A stretch of 64,000 bases of DNA from Atriophallophorus winterbourni. Its lineage: Eukaryota; Platyhelminthes; Trematoda; Plagiorchiida; Microphallidae. The position numbers and the translations under genes were made by a program. The number at the start of each line of letters is the position of its first letter. Position 1 is the stretch's first letter. Positions 50,301-58,895 of the stretch are shown here, one piece after another. The notes below the pieces were generated by a model, which did no database searches, was not told where the DNA came from, and saw only the letters and a program-made list of their open reading frames with translations. The stretch covers positions 1 to 64,000 of the forward strand of contig JACCGJ010018344.1 of NCBI GenBank assembly GCA_013407085.1, read 5' to 3'.

Positions 50301-51866
50301 AATCACAAATTGATTCTTAGTCAAGCACTCAAGGCGCTTATGGATGAACAAAGTAATGTGTTGCTAACATGCCCATCCCTTACACACCACTACTGGTTTC
50401 TGGCTGCTTGCCGTCGTTAGGTGGAGACTGATTCAAGGCTCACTGAACCCGATCTTACTGTCTCCACCTGACGACGGCAAACAGACAGAAACCGGTAGTG
50501 GTGTGTAAGGGATGGGGATGTGAGCAACGCATTACCATATATGTTTATCTTCATTTAAGCTCGCTTATTTTTATCAGCTAATACGCTGCGGATGATATTT
50601 TAATACCACAACACTATAAATTCACTGGTTACCGCTCCAAATCATAATAAATCATCTACAGTGTCAGTTCCGCTAAGTGATTCAACTCAGTTAACCGGTT
50701 ACTGTAGTTGTAGTTGCCCTTTGTCACTGAATGAAATAATTAAACTCCTTGTGACAGAAAAAATGACAAATGTCAACCACGGTACCTAAGCCTAGACATT
50801 ACATTGAATTTTCATCCATATATTGTTGAAGTAATTAATAAAAAATTATACGCATGTTCACAGCTACAATCAAACGGATGTAAGGCATAATATCTCACTC
50901 GACTTGTTGAAGAATTTTTTAATGCTCGACAATACTTCAACCTTATTTGGCATCAAAATCTGCGGTTGAGAAGAGATCATTGATAATTGTTGAAATTCTG
51001 TTGGTGATCGGTTAATCAAAATTATCGTGCTAACGAAGGTAGATTCCTATAGTTGATAACATCGTTCGTAAATCAGCAAGCTTCAAGTATAATATACGAT
51101 TAAAATCCTATTACTCTATTTTTGTGAATCTCATTTAAATTATTCATGTTGCTAATACTTTTCTTTGCAACTTCAGATAGAATCAATCGAACTGAAAATC
51201 GACCGACTCGTAAGTATGTACAAAAGCGATCGCGCAACATTGAAAAGTCAAACTGAGTTTTTACGTAATACAAACACGAATAAAACTTTGCTACAATCTA
51301 CAGCTAATGTTGCGCAGAAGGTAAACTATGATTGTACTAAACCGTCGTACAATGCATCAACCTCAAATCCTCTGCTTCATTCCGTCCCATTTATTGGAGA
51401 AATTCAAGATAAAACAACAACTCAAATGAATAAATTCCGTGTACAAGCAGATCTGAAAACTCCGTTTGAAGGAGGAAGAATAAGTAAAAGTTTGGCTGAG
51501 ACAAAAATCACCGAAAATCTCTGGGAGGATCCGGAAGACACAGCAAATCAGCTTTCACATAAGTTGAAATTGGTTCAAAGTGATGATAATCGTGGTATAA
51601 TGGATGGAGTTATTAATGAACAAACAAAACAGACGGACACAAAAGATAGTCCTCAACCAGAATGCTTCGAACACCAAACGATATCGCTAGCGAATCTCAC
51701 CGCTAATTTGAACGATCATTCACCCGTAAGCCGTCTTACAAGCAGTTTTCCGACTTCAATCAATGAAAATTATAATGAACATTTTGGGTCATCTAAATGT
51801 ATCAACCGATCAACAAACCCCATTGGAAGATCAGTTTGCTTTACGAGTGATTTTGACGACAGGTGA
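25735..51866 (+). CDS. KCNQ: KCNQ (Kv7) voltage-gated K+ channel gene, twelve exons seen, 5' incomplete
   Basis: Twelve GT-AG exons with compatible phases encode about 763 residues: S1-S6, re-entrant pore with GYGD, PAG hinge, calmodulin-binding helices A and B, and the C-terminal assembly coiled coil. Kv7 channels form tetramers in the plasma membrane, open slowly on depolarisation, need PIP2 and set resting excitability (M-current type). Exon sizes 91, 127, 176, 126 and 111 match, as I recall, exons 2-6 of vertebrate KCNQ2-KCNQ5, which supports the assignment independently of the residues. The N-terminal exon was not found. The 3' end is either a TGA at 51,864 or a further exon at 58,896. 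Introns are 0.3-4.8 kb and full of LINEs and hammerhead relics. Confidence 0.93.
26149..26275 (+). CDS. KCNQ: KCNQ exon: S2 and S2-S3 linker
   Basis: Acceptor GTTTATTTCAG, donor GTACGCC; 127 nt, ending in phase 1. Reads [20 protein letters not shown] then [17 protein letters not shown]. The EYxVRxWSAGC and RFARKPFC-type signatures are diagnostic of the KCNQ family. S2 keeps the acidic residue that pairs with S4 arginines. Confidence 0.95.
27060..27200 (+). mobile_element. Family-1 hammerhead relic (weak)
   Basis: ATGCGCATTTTGCTAGT...GAGTGTAAGCAACACGAACC followed by GGTTCTGGAG follows the order of the family-1 ribozyme (GCGCATGCGG, CTGATGAGTGC...GCACGAAACCGGTC), with the core lost. Confidence 0.35.
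27831..28006 (+). CDS. KCNQ: KCNQ exon: S3, S4 voltage sensor, S4-S5 linker
   Basis: Acceptor TACTTTCACAG, donor GTAATTG; 176 nt, from phase 1 to phase 0. S3 is [14 protein letters not shown]4 is [20 protein letters not shown], with the Kv7-specific glutamine in place of the third arginine. The S4-S5 linker ends WAHRQ. In vertebrate KCNQ1 this exon is split in two; the fused form is as in KCNQ2-5. Confidence 0.96.
29040..29225 (+). mobile_element. Family-1 hammerhead element relic
   Basis: Contains ATGTGTGTGTTC, GATTGGTCGTCCTAGCCCTA, a gap, then GAATGGGAAAGCATGCAAA, in the same order as the 233-bp unit (TTGGTCGTACCAGCC; GACGGAAAAGCATGCAAA). The ribozyme part has degenerated. Confidence 0.5.
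29904..30029 (+). CDS. KCNQ: KCNQ exon: S5 and pore helix
   Basis: Acceptor ATTCCATCAG, donor GTAAGTT; 126 nt, phase 0 to 0. Reads [20 protein letters not shown] then [11 protein letters not shown] and [10 protein letters not shown]. The S5-pore turret is short, as in KCNQ2-5. Confidence 0.96.
30480..30636 (+). mobile_element. LINE type A 3' end with (TTC)n tail
   Basis: GTGTACACGAATAAAGTCAT followed by TTCTTCTTCTTCT (tail about 30,623-30,635). AATAAA sits inside the conserved end. Only a short 3' piece is visible. Confidence 0.6.
34347..34457 (+). CDS. KCNQ: KCNQ exon: selectivity filter and S6
   Basis: Acceptor CCTCACAG, donor GTAAGTA; 111 nt, phase 0 to 0. Reads [16 protein letters not shown] then S6 ending VSFFALPA. 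The filter is TVGYGD, where vertebrate KCNQ has TIGYGD, and the residue before it is cysteine rather than threonine. S6 runs into the PAG hinge, whose glycine starts the next exon. Confidence 0.96.
35901..37230 (-). mobile_element. LINE type A: RT core and C-terminus, minus strand, in a KCNQ intron
   Basis: From right to left on the minus strand: [40 protein letters not shown] and [12 protein letters not shown] (36,850-37,060), [13 protein letters not shown] with an intact YADD (36,775-36,815), [19 protein letters not shown] (36,520-36,580), then VPILLYAS and a C-terminal [13 protein letters not shown] (36,100-36,160). It ends in a (TTC)n tail at 35,901-35,920. A few frameshifts separate the parts. 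It differs from the CR1-like copies. Best-preserved RT core on this strand. Confidence 0.8.
37880..38050 (+). mobile_element. Family-1 hammerhead element relic
   Basis: ATGGGTTGCATCC, TGTGTGTGTGGGCACA, AAAGGTTGGTCATACCAG and a final GGAAAAGC follow the order of the 233-bp unit, with low identity and no ribozyme core. Confidence 0.45.
38120..38515. mobile_element. Family-2 hammerhead element, snap-back inverted pair
   Basis: 38,128-38,274 is approximately the reverse complement of 38,275-38,405, pivoting at TGCCACTG/TTTACCATT. Both arms carry a ribozyme region: minus-strand CTGATGACGGC...GAAACC at about 38,163-38,203 and the plus-strand copy at 38,325-38,366. The right arm continues with CATCACTTTGG, ACCACGAATCACTATG and GAACATCGTGGTTCGT to about 38,515, as in the other family-2 copies. 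Confidence 0.7.
38325..38366 (+). ncRNA. Family-2 hammerhead ribozyme, mutated
   Basis: Stem I CTTCAC (38,325-38,330) pairs with GTGGAG (38,361-38,366); core CTGATGA (331-337); stem II GGC/GCC (339-341 with 347-349); the invariant GAAA reads AAAA; stem III CCGG then TA. Loss of the G12-equivalent should abolish cleavage. Confidence 0.6.
38875..38985 (+). mobile_element. Family-1 hammerhead element fragment
   Basis: CATAAGTTTTACCCCATCC, ACGTGTGTGCGAGCACATGC, GCCAACCTTATCCAACAG and GGCTTACAA follow the unit from its start to GGCATACAA; truncated before the ribozyme. Confidence 0.55.
39222..39406 (+). CDS. KCNQ: KCNQ exon: S6 end and calmodulin-binding helix A
   Basis: Acceptor AATTTGCTAG, donor GTAAGCA; 185 nt, phase 0 to 2. 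Reads [19 protein letters not shown] then [20 protein letters not shown] and TWKIHMRP. LIQxxWRxYA is the IQ-type calmodulin site of helix A. The basic cluster after S6 is where PIP2 acts in known Kv7 channels. Confidence 0.96.
40030..42800 (+). mobile_element. CR1-like LINE ORF2 (endonuclease + RT), degenerate, in a KCNQ intron
   Basis: Endonuclease: [20 protein letters not shown] (40,160-40,215), [32 protein letters not shown] (40,520-40,580), [21 protein letters not shown] (about 41,300), [17 protein letters not shown] (41,465-41,520), [20 protein letters not shown] (41,850-41,915), [10 protein letters not shown] with intact FADD (41,940-41,970), [15 protein letters not shown] (42,045-42,090). 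C-terminus: [20 protein letters not shown] (42,263-42,322), then the LINE end ([10 protein letters not shown], about 42,600). About ten frameshifts or stops. Same family and orientation as 5.9-9.1 kb. Confidence 0.85.
42840..43172 (+). mobile_element. CR1-like LINE 3' end with repeat tail
   Basis: Reads [20 protein letters not shown] then WNSLPSTV and a stop at 43,042, a 3' UTR, and a tail of ATTACCTTGA repeats (43,130-43,165). This second copy of the C-terminal motif follows directly on the previous LINE, so it is a separate truncated insertion. Confidence 0.75.
43443..43700 (+). CDS. KCNQ: KCNQ exon: variable A-B linker
   Basis: Acceptor TTTATATTACAG, donor GTGAGTC; 258 nt. It takes up the two bases left by the previous exon and leaves two. 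Reads [25 protein letters not shown]...[10 protein letters not shown] and [20 protein letters not shown]. This linker between helices A and B is the least conserved Kv7 part. Serines in basic surroundings are candidate phosphosites (inference). Confidence 0.82.
43853..44414 (+). repeat. (TATG)n tetranucleotide microsatellite, about 560 bp
   Basis: Nearly pure TATG/GTAT repeat with single interruptions (GTCT near 44,008 and 44,204, TTTATG near 44,147, a 1-base phase slip near 44,261, AAGT near 44,391). It has no stop in several frames and so creates spurious open frames of MYVC or IHTY repeats up to 230 codons on both strands. It lies in a KCNQ intron, 150 bp after a donor site. Confidence 0.97.
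45047..45099 (+). CDS. KCNQ: KCNQ small exon in A-B linker
   Basis: Acceptor TATTTCCCCAG, donor GTACGCT; only 53 nt. Reads [17 protein letters not shown] with a split codon at each end. It is needed for phase: the exon before leaves two bases and the exon after starts with two, and 53 nt bridges them exactly. Skipping it would shift the frame, so it is probably constitutive. Confidence 0.75.
46396..46774 (+). CDS. KCNQ: KCNQ exon: helix B
   Basis: Acceptor TCTCGCCACAG, donor GTTAGTT; 379 nt. An acidic and Ser-rich stretch ([26 protein letters not shown]) is followed by [20 protein letters not shown] and [20 protein letters not shown], the helix B/C block almost invariant among KCNQ proteins. 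Helix B binds calmodulin with helix A. Confidence 0.95.
46998..47165 (+). mobile_element. Family-1 hammerhead element with inverted 5' piece
   Basis: 46,998-47,035 is the inverse of the unit's CTTATCCAACAGTGGCATAC segment; from 47,044 the unit runs forward (ATTCTTCAACTGTTTCAAGC) through the ribozyme region to GCACGCAAATGA. The head of the copy is thus folded back. Confidence 0.7.
47092..47133 (+). ncRNA. Family-1 hammerhead relic
   Basis: CCCTAC, core CTGTTGA (A to T at the fourth core position), perfect stem II GTGC/GCAC (47,105-108 with 114-117), GAAA, CTGGTC. Stem I partner is ATGAGG, leaving four pairs. The core change should inactivate it. Confidence 0.65.
48179..48275 (+). CDS. KCNQ: KCNQ exon: helix C-D linker
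   Basis: Acceptor TTAATCTGTTAG, donor GTAAGTA; 97 nt, completing the split arginine codon and ending in phase 0. Reads [10 protein letters not shown] and [12 protein letters not shown], the start of the C-terminal tetramerisation coiled coil (vertebrate SRIVKVEKQV). Confidence 0.93.
48720..49910 (-). mobile_element. LINE (RTE-like) RT and C-terminal relic, minus strand
   Basis: Minus strand: [20 protein letters not shown] (49,630-49,690), corresponding to the catalytic DLxYADDAxLLAHS block with AYDA replacing YADD, then [16 protein letters not shown] (49,545-49,595), the usual FGLTIN...KTKVL. The C-terminal piece at 48,720-48,975 is shared with 2.1-2.3 kb. The catalytic motif is destroyed. 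Confidence 0.65.
50387..50424 (-). ncRNA. Family-2 hammerhead relic, left arm
   Basis: On the minus strand CCAC, CTAACGA (core G to A), GGC/GCC stem, GAAA, CCAGTA, GTGG. Core substitution and loss of the palindromic stem III make it inactive. Confidence 0.5.
50464..50501 (+). ncRNA. Family-2 hammerhead, right arm
   Basis: Stem I CCAC (50,464-467) with GTGG (498-501), core CTGACGA (468-474, allowed CTGANGA), GAAA (488-491), palindromic CCGG then TA. Stem II is weakened (GGC against GAC). The best core among family-2 copies, though folding would be marginal. Confidence 0.55.
51177..51866 (+). CDS. KCNQ: KCNQ exon: coiled coil end and long C-terminal tail
   Basis: Acceptor TTTGCAACTTCAG. Reads [18 protein letters not shown], the continuation of helix D with heptad I/L positions, then about 210 residues of polar, Asn/Thr/Ser-rich tail to a TGA at 51,864-51,866. 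Two donors make the end uncertain: GTAAGTATG at 51,210, inside the coiled coil, and CAGGTGAAC, where the last G and the TGA form an intron start (exon end at 51,862). If the second is used the frame continues into 58,896. Confidence 0.85.
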   Translation: MESIELKIDRLVSMYKSDRATLKSQTEFLRNTNTNKTLLQSTANVAQKVNYDCTKPSYNASTSNPLLHSVPFIGEIQDKTTTQMNKFRVQADLKTPFEGGRISKSLAETKITENLWEDPEDTANQLSHKLKLVQSDDNRGIMDGVINEQTKQTDTKDSPQPECFEHQTISLANLTANLNDHSPVSRLTSSFPTSINENYNEHFGSSKCINRSTNPIGRSVCFTSDFDDR

Positions 51867-54769
51867 ACATTTTCTGCGATGGGATATGAAAAACTGTACA
51901 TATGTTTTGATTTTTATCCGGACCAAATTTTATTTTTTTATAAACAAATGAACGCTAAAATTGATTCTTAGCTAAAATAATATACGTTTATAAATCAATC
52001 AACCGAATTCGAAATAGTTGTGTTTCCGAATAATTCAGAAATCAATGGTGACTAGGATAATTTACAATTTCATGTTTTTCGTCAATCGCCGTTTTATATC
52101 TAAGGATGGCGTGATTAAATTCAGTTTGCTAAGTGTTTCTATAGAATCGGATAATTCTATATGATGGATGAACGTAGATCAATTATAAATAGGCTTATAT
52201 GCATTTATTGATTTTTTTTACAAACAATGCTATTTAAAATTGATTAGAATTGCGAAAAGATCAAGCATAAAGTAAATAAACTAATCCATGAGTAAGCGAA
52301 TTGATTTGTTTTCGATACTTTGTTTTGCAAACAAACCGTCTGATTTCAGACACCTTACTATCTTTCACAATTTCGCTAAATCTATTCTTGCTATCCGAGC
52401 TGCCGTGGCTATGTTACACGATTACTCTTATTTGGGGCAGTTTACTAAGAATAATTTTCTGATTAATTTCCGAAATTCAGGAATATATTAATTCCATAAT
52501 CTCTAAAATTGGTTGCACATCATGCACTGCAAACAGTTAAGCAATTTAGCATATGGAAAATAACAATCACCACCACTTCGTCTAATGTTAGTAACTTTCC
52601 GATCAGCACACAATTCGAAACAAATCACAACTAATAGAATTAGTTTTCGTTGTTCTTAACATGTTGCTTTAATGGAATGGCCACGTAATTACTTCTCTCC
52701 GTACTTTTCATCTAATAGCCATTCTCCTTATAAATAATTGAAAGCTATTTCGCCTAAGTTTATTCATGCAATTGAATCAATCAAACAAAAGTACTGCTGC
52801 GTAAAGTGCTCTATTGAGTAATTCAGTCCCGTTAGAGGATAGTTTGATTTGTACCAGCCAGTTTGATCTGCTAAACTAATAAATGCTCGAGCGCATTAAC
52901 TAATAACCACTAACCAATAATGGTGATTGCAAAAACGTCAATGTTTATGAGTAGCGCACTGTTTATTGCGTTGAATGCTTATCATTGATCTATCAGCTAG
53001 TTGATGAATATTCGACATTTTCAACAAATGCGATTTATTTATAATCAATCGAAAACTACCCAATATCCAACGCAAGAGTTAATGGTGTCACACCAGGCGA
53101 AGATAGTTGCAATGGTGCGTGTTGATTATGCATCGAACTAGACAACATCCTAATGGAAAGGAATTGGGCTATGAAGAAGATATAGCAGGTTTTGTTTATG
53201 GTTCGCTTTGGTACAAATATTTCGCGAAACAACATTTACCAAATTAGCACGACCCACAATTTGCATTTTGTATCATGCGATAGTTTAGATTCATAATTTT
53301 TGATGGCAATTAATAATTATTTGACGAGGTTGTGCCTAAAATAAAATCATTAAAGTCAATTTTTCGGAATTGTTATTCTGATTTGTTACTCATCAAGAGG
53401 CAGTAGATTTTAGGGTATTAAAAATAATGATATTGGCTACTGGAACAAAAATTCAGATGGAAACAACTTGATCGGCATCCAGTTTGTTATGAGTGTTTAA
53501 ACCTGTGAAAAACAGTGCACAAATAATTCAAGAATCCAAATATTTTGAGTGTTGAACTTTTTATTAGATCTGTGTTCTGTAACTAAGATTCTCGGGTTTT
53601 TACTGTCTTGAATAATAGAGCGATGAATAAAATTTTATTGCTCAAGCCTGACGTTTTCCTAATGAGTGGCTTTATCTGACGAATAATTGTGTTGATAATC
53701 CGAACGATTGAAGTTTACTTCACAGAATTAATAAACCTTGTTTGGAGGGCACCCTCTGTTGTATAGACAATGAACGAACTATCGATTAATCACCAATCAA
53801 GATCGATGGTGAGTTGAAATTGTGATTTTCACTCACTGTAATATTCACGCACTCGCTCACTTTGTAATATTCTTTACATTCGGTGAATAGAGAGTTCAGC
53901 AACGGTTGTGTTCTCTCTAACCACACGGCTGGGCAAACCACAGATATAACAAACCTGCTGTTTGTTCTAGATTATATAAATGCTTTTAGGACACAAGTAA
54001 GCTTATATACAGGTATAAACTTTGAATCAAACTTAATTTGGATGCATGGTAATTTTAATCCACAGTTTTAAAGAGAAAAATATATTCTTTTCACAAAAAT
54101 ATCATTCGAATCCTGAAATTTGTCATGATAATGTTGAAATAATTAAAGTAAAGTATATCCTTTTCGGTAGTTCACATCAAGCTCTGCATAATATGCAGAG
54201 GAGGAAACAAAAATGTATCTGATCAACATCAAACAAAAAAATTAATGTGACATGCTATTGCATAAGACAGTTCGGTCGATATGGATGACCAATTCAATGA
54301 GACCACGAACTAATCGTTTCTGGACACATAATTTCCATCCTAAGATTTTGATCGCTATCACCTCAGCTGTTCTCGAAACGTAAAACGACAACTCTTAATA
54401 AGCATTAGAGTGCGTTCTCTGTTGTGTTAACCATAATGTTTAACGAAGACTAAGCGGAACATTTTAAGAACAGCGGTGGCGACAACGATTAAATTCTCCA
54501 GACCGAAATTATGTATCCAGAAATGATTAGTTTGTGATCTCTCATTACCTTCACCAACATCGATATCTACGGAACTGGTTTATGCAATTGATGTTTGTTT
54601 AATGTTTGATGTCGATCCGATTCATTTATCATTTACTCATGCATGCATTATTGAGCTTGATGTGAAATAGCAAGAAGGATAACTTACATTCTAATTATTT
54701 ATTCTGTTCTTAAAAATGTGAAATATTATTCAGTCTAAATATTACCGAATAGATGAAATTACAATATAT

Positions 54770-55015
54770 TGTGGTGCTCACATCCCCTTCACTTACACAC
54801 CATAAACGGAATCTGACCGTTTGCCGTCATCAAGTTTAAACAGTGAAAACAGGTTCAGTGAGCCTTGAAACAGTGGTAAAATGGTAAACAAAGTCATCAT
54901 TGTATGCCACTTTTGAATAAGGTTCTTACAAAGAACCACGATATTCAAAAACAATCACAAAGTGATTCCTGTCTAAGCGCTCGTGGCACTTATAAACGAC
55001 CAATATATCTTGGTG
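54770..55015 (-). mobile_element. Family-2 hammerhead element relic
   Basis: Minus strand: AACCACGATATTCAAA region reversed, CTTATTCAAAAGTGGCATAC, TTTACCATTTTACCACTG, TTTCAAGGCTCACTGAACC, then a decayed ribozyme (CTTGATGACGGC at about 54,830). Shows the uninverted head-to-tail order of the unit. Confidence 0.65.
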
Positions 55016-55284
55016 CTCACATTCACTTCAATTACACAATTGCAATTACGTTTTGAGCCGAATGACGATCAAGCTGTGTGATTGATTTTAATGATTATTG
55101 GAATGACGGCTAACACCAACAATTGATTTGTATAGATATTTTTAAACGCAAGATCGCGACCATATCATTTAACCGTAACTAAGTGGCGAATAGGGTGGTT
55201 AGTGGTCAGTAAAAGAGATATTACTACTCACCATACTGATGTTCAATCTCATAAGAACAATCAAATGAAGAGAGTTTCAATATT

Positions 55285-55510
55285 TTTCTATTCACGCATT
55301 TGCATGCATTTCCATGACCACACACCACGACCAGTCACGTACTGTTTGCATTCATTGGGTAGGTACAGGATTTGAGACAGCGGAGAAACGGTAAGCTAAA
55401 TTAAAACTTGTAAACCACTGTTGAATAACGTTAGCAAGACGAAGCTGTTGAATCAAATGTGCCCCCACACACGTGGGAGGTGTTAAACACATGGGCTTAA
55501 AGAAATTCCG
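55285..55510 (-). mobile_element. Family-1 hammerhead element relic
   Basis: Minus strand runs from CACGTGTGTGGGGGCACAT, TCGTCTTGCTAACGTTATTC, TTACCGTTTCTCCGCTGTC to CCTACC...GCAAACAGTAC then GACTGGTCGTGGTGTG and GGAAATGCATGCAAATGC. Unit order is preserved, but the CTGATGA core is lost. Confidence 0.55.
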
Positions 55511-55559
55511 CATTTCCATCACATACACGTCTCACTGCCCTTTTCATCCAGTCTGAATT

Positions 55560-55700
55560 CTGTAGATAGATGGATGGGTTTAACATGATCCACATATGTG
55601 TGGTCACGTGTGATTGAAGAGGTTGGTCGCGCAAATCCTATTTAAAAGTAGCTTCAAGTTTCAAACCATGTTTATGATTACACCCCTTACAATCTTTAGC
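55560..55700 (+). mobile_element. Family-1 hammerhead element fragment
   Basis: GATGGGTTTAACATGATCC, CACATATGTGTGGTCACGTG, GAGGTTGGTCGCGCAAATCC follow the start of the 233-bp unit; truncated. Opposite in orientation to the neighbour copy at 55.3-55.5 kb. Confidence 0.5.
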
Positions 55701-57011
55701 TAATTCATCTGATGAGCAATAGAAAACCGATAAAAAGAAGTGTTCTTGTGATTGGAATTATAAAAGTATTCGATAGTCCACATGGCGTACGACGAGTCAA
55801 TCATTATTGCACACACGAATAATCGCCCAGGTATCGCTTAAATTTGAGGCAACCGTGTAGATTAACAATCACGTACCTCCTACTATTCAACAGCAAACAG
55901 ATTTTCTGACACAAATTACACGAAGGATAATAAAAAATATGTTAGGATAGTGAGGATGGTATGGAGGAGTTCGAATTGCAAGTTGCATCATTTAAATAAT
56001 TTTCTGTTTGATACATCGAACACCGTGACGAAGGCGGACGAATTGTCAGCTTCTCTGGATGCATTTTGTTTCCAGCTCATGCTGCTCCAGTTTTCATTAG
56101 AATTTGTTTTGACTGACGCAGCGAAAGTTTCACTAATCCAGATTTTAAATGTACAAACAGAATAAAGTAAATGCTTAGCTAAGAGGTTTCGGGCTGTTAT
56201 TCGCAATTAGATTGAGAGAGCGAGATCAAATCCGGCTAGGCAAGACACAGTGCTGAAGTGTTAAATAAGGTTGTAGTTTGAAGTCACCGAACCAAGGTTT
56301 TTGAAATTCGGAGAATGATTCTGATAGTATAGTATATCAGTCTGTGGCTGCTAACAATCAGTTTAGAGTTGCTTAACTTTGAACCCACAGAGAAATGTTT
56401 GGCTTCACAGCAAATGTCAAGGTTAGCATGAGATATAAACGAATTGCAAAGGCTTGCTGATGCCCCATGTTCCACCGTAGCTTAAACTGATGATTACGCC
56501 AGTAATTGATTTTTACTTGATTCCGCACTTGATGACAAATTAATGTTCAAATAAAATAATTAGCACCGAAACGCACCATGATTTATTCAGGCTCCGTGGC
56601 ATCAAACACGTTTACACCTCGTGAATGATCATGGAAGAAAAAACAATCAAGTAGATGTATGAAAGATGGAATAGGCAAACCTTCACGGTCAGTTCACCAA
56701 TAGCTAAATAACAACGTTTATTCACTTCCCAGTAGCCCTCGGATTATCTCTTGGTGTGAGCGAGTTCACAACTAAAGATGACGGTAATTTTGCTATGTAT
56801 GTGGCTAATGTCAATTAAAACAATTTGTACCAAATATAACAGAAATTGCTTAGTCAAATCACTCCCACAAAATTAATATTGCCAGTTTTTAATCATATAT
56901 TAGACAGTTTTAAAATCAATTGAAATTATGGTCTAAACCAAACAACCTTACACTTTACACAAGGCAAGCCTAAACTTTTTTATATATAAAACATGAAAAT
57001 GTAACAAAATA

Positions 57012-57058
57012 TTCATTTGCATGCTTTTCCGTCATTCACACCCCACGACCGTTTGTAG
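57012..57058 (-). mobile_element. Family-1 hammerhead element 3' fragment
   Basis: The minus strand reads GGTCGTGGGGTGTGAATGAC, GGAAAAGCATGCAAATGAAT, identical to the array downstream of the cleavage site. Only the 3' end is present, beginning close to the predicted ribozyme cut. Confidence 0.65.
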
Positions 57059-58895
57059 CGTTTATATAACCAGTTTAAGCAAAGATAAATTGAATCAAAG
57101 TCAGACGCATGGTGCCTGCATTAAGAACATAACATTTCGCTTAAAAGCGCCAATGTATCAATTGAAACTTAATTAACTAATCAGTTTCCTTCCGAAGATT
57201 AACTAGGGTACTTGCGTTAGATTAGATATTCAAACACTACAGCGGGTATGTTTCAGACATACACACACTGGCTTATTAATCACCAAATATCAAGAAGAGT
57301 CTTAATAAAACAGCGATTTAGGAGATTACCATCAGCGTGTTTCAGGCAGCTTAGAATTTGGTATATTTTCTTCTTAAAGGCGACACCCAGCTGCACTGTC
57401 CAATTTGTGTTGCAATTGCGGTGTTGTGATATGTTTGCAAACAGTTCATTTAAAAACTAAACAATATTCGGATTGGTTGGGTCTAACAGGACATGTCTAT
57501 TTGAACTCCAAAAAATGACTGAAATTATGGAATAACTCACCACAAGCTTTCTGCATAAATGCCAACAAAAGTCTGCACTTAGTTGACTATTAATGTAAAA
57601 TTTTACATAGATGATAGGTGTAGAATAGAATTGAAAAATGTCCGATGTCTCCGAAAAGAGCTAGTTATGCTCATGCAATGTAGGATTTTAATGTAATTTG
57701 TGATATTATAACACTGCAAAATGTTTTCGAATTTGCGAAGTGGTTGGTACATTTCTTTCACAATAAGTCTCAAGTAGGCTAATTCAACAGTTTCACACAA
57801 GCATTCTTGATTGCTATTGATGAAAATGTTCACACGCAAACTTTTCGTTCGGTACCATGTGTTCAACCTTGCGTTAATTCCCATGATATTTGTTATTCAT
57901 GTAATTGACCAGCAGCAATTTTGCGGTTTTTTAATGTTTGATTGGCAGTAGCGAGCAAAAATTACATTAAGGTTGCCGCGTTCTGTGTGTAGTAGCCTAA
58001 ATTTACGTCAGTCAGTTTACACAGCACCGGTTCCCTAACGAAATTATTAAAAATGAACACACAAACATTCAGGGTGTATAAACATTCATAACTCTTGAAT
58101 GGATATCCGCGATAAAATTTTATCGGTTAGAATCCGGTTTTAATCGAATTGATTGAAGAATGAAATCATACGATCGGAATCTGTTGTGGGTTTCACCTCG
58201 AAGGTCGACGATTGTATGTCAAACCACGCACGATGTCACGGTCCCCATTAACTCGCGGGAGATTATATGCTTTTTCACTAAAGTGCCCCATGACGAGTTT
58301 AATAGTGTTACATTACGGGTACTTGTATGAAACTTGAGGGAGGTAGATCTATGATATGATAAGCAACGTGGTTCCACACATTCATGATAACTAATGAAAG
58401 AATAGAGTACTTAGTAATAAGAATCTTGCAAATCAGCATGCATATGAGAATGTAGGCGCATGTACACTAGAAAGATCATTGCTTATTTATCCAACGTGGT
58501 CCAAAAATAGTCATTTGCTATCTTGCAAATCGGTATTCAGTTAAATCGGAATTACTTTAGGTTTAATAATGAAATATATTTGGTTACTCGATTAATCACT
58601 TTAATAATATCTAAATCAGAAGAATATCTGGGAAAATAGCATCTAGCACATTCGTACTCAGAGGGTTCACATAATATTTCTTAAGCATATCAATATGGGA
58701 GAGCAAAGTGTGGTGAAACGATATTTATTTTTCCTGGCAACTTTCTCGGTATGCATGATGAGCCCGAAAGAGCCATTAGTCCAACTAAACTAAATAAACA
58801 CCCATCAGGCCGCAATACGGTATTCCATGGTGCAAGAGAAACGGCACAACCGCTGATCGTTGAAAGCATTCCTCCCGTAGTCTTGTATTACTTAG

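Larger units (their letters stand above)
50240..50545. mobile_element. Family-2 hammerhead element, inverted pair
   Basis: 50,244-50,430 is a unit on the minus strand (ACTTGTATGCC, GGGTTCGTACAA, ACCACGATGTTCAGACAC, CAAGCACTCAAGGCGCTTAT, then the ribozyme). At about 50,431 it flips and a plus-strand ribozyme end follows (GATCTTACTGTCTCCACCTG, to GGGATGTGAGCAAC). The two arms are complementary over roughly 70 bp (TTACACACCACT against AGTGGTGTGTAA). Confidence 0.7.
51867..58895. other. AT-rich intron or intergenic stretch
   Basis: No further exon was recognised. It contains the hammerhead-family relics listed separately and a dispersed block at 54,300-54,390 shared with 23.6 kb. If 58,896 is a KCNQ exon this is a 7-kb intron; otherwise it is 3' flank. 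Confidence 0.45.
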
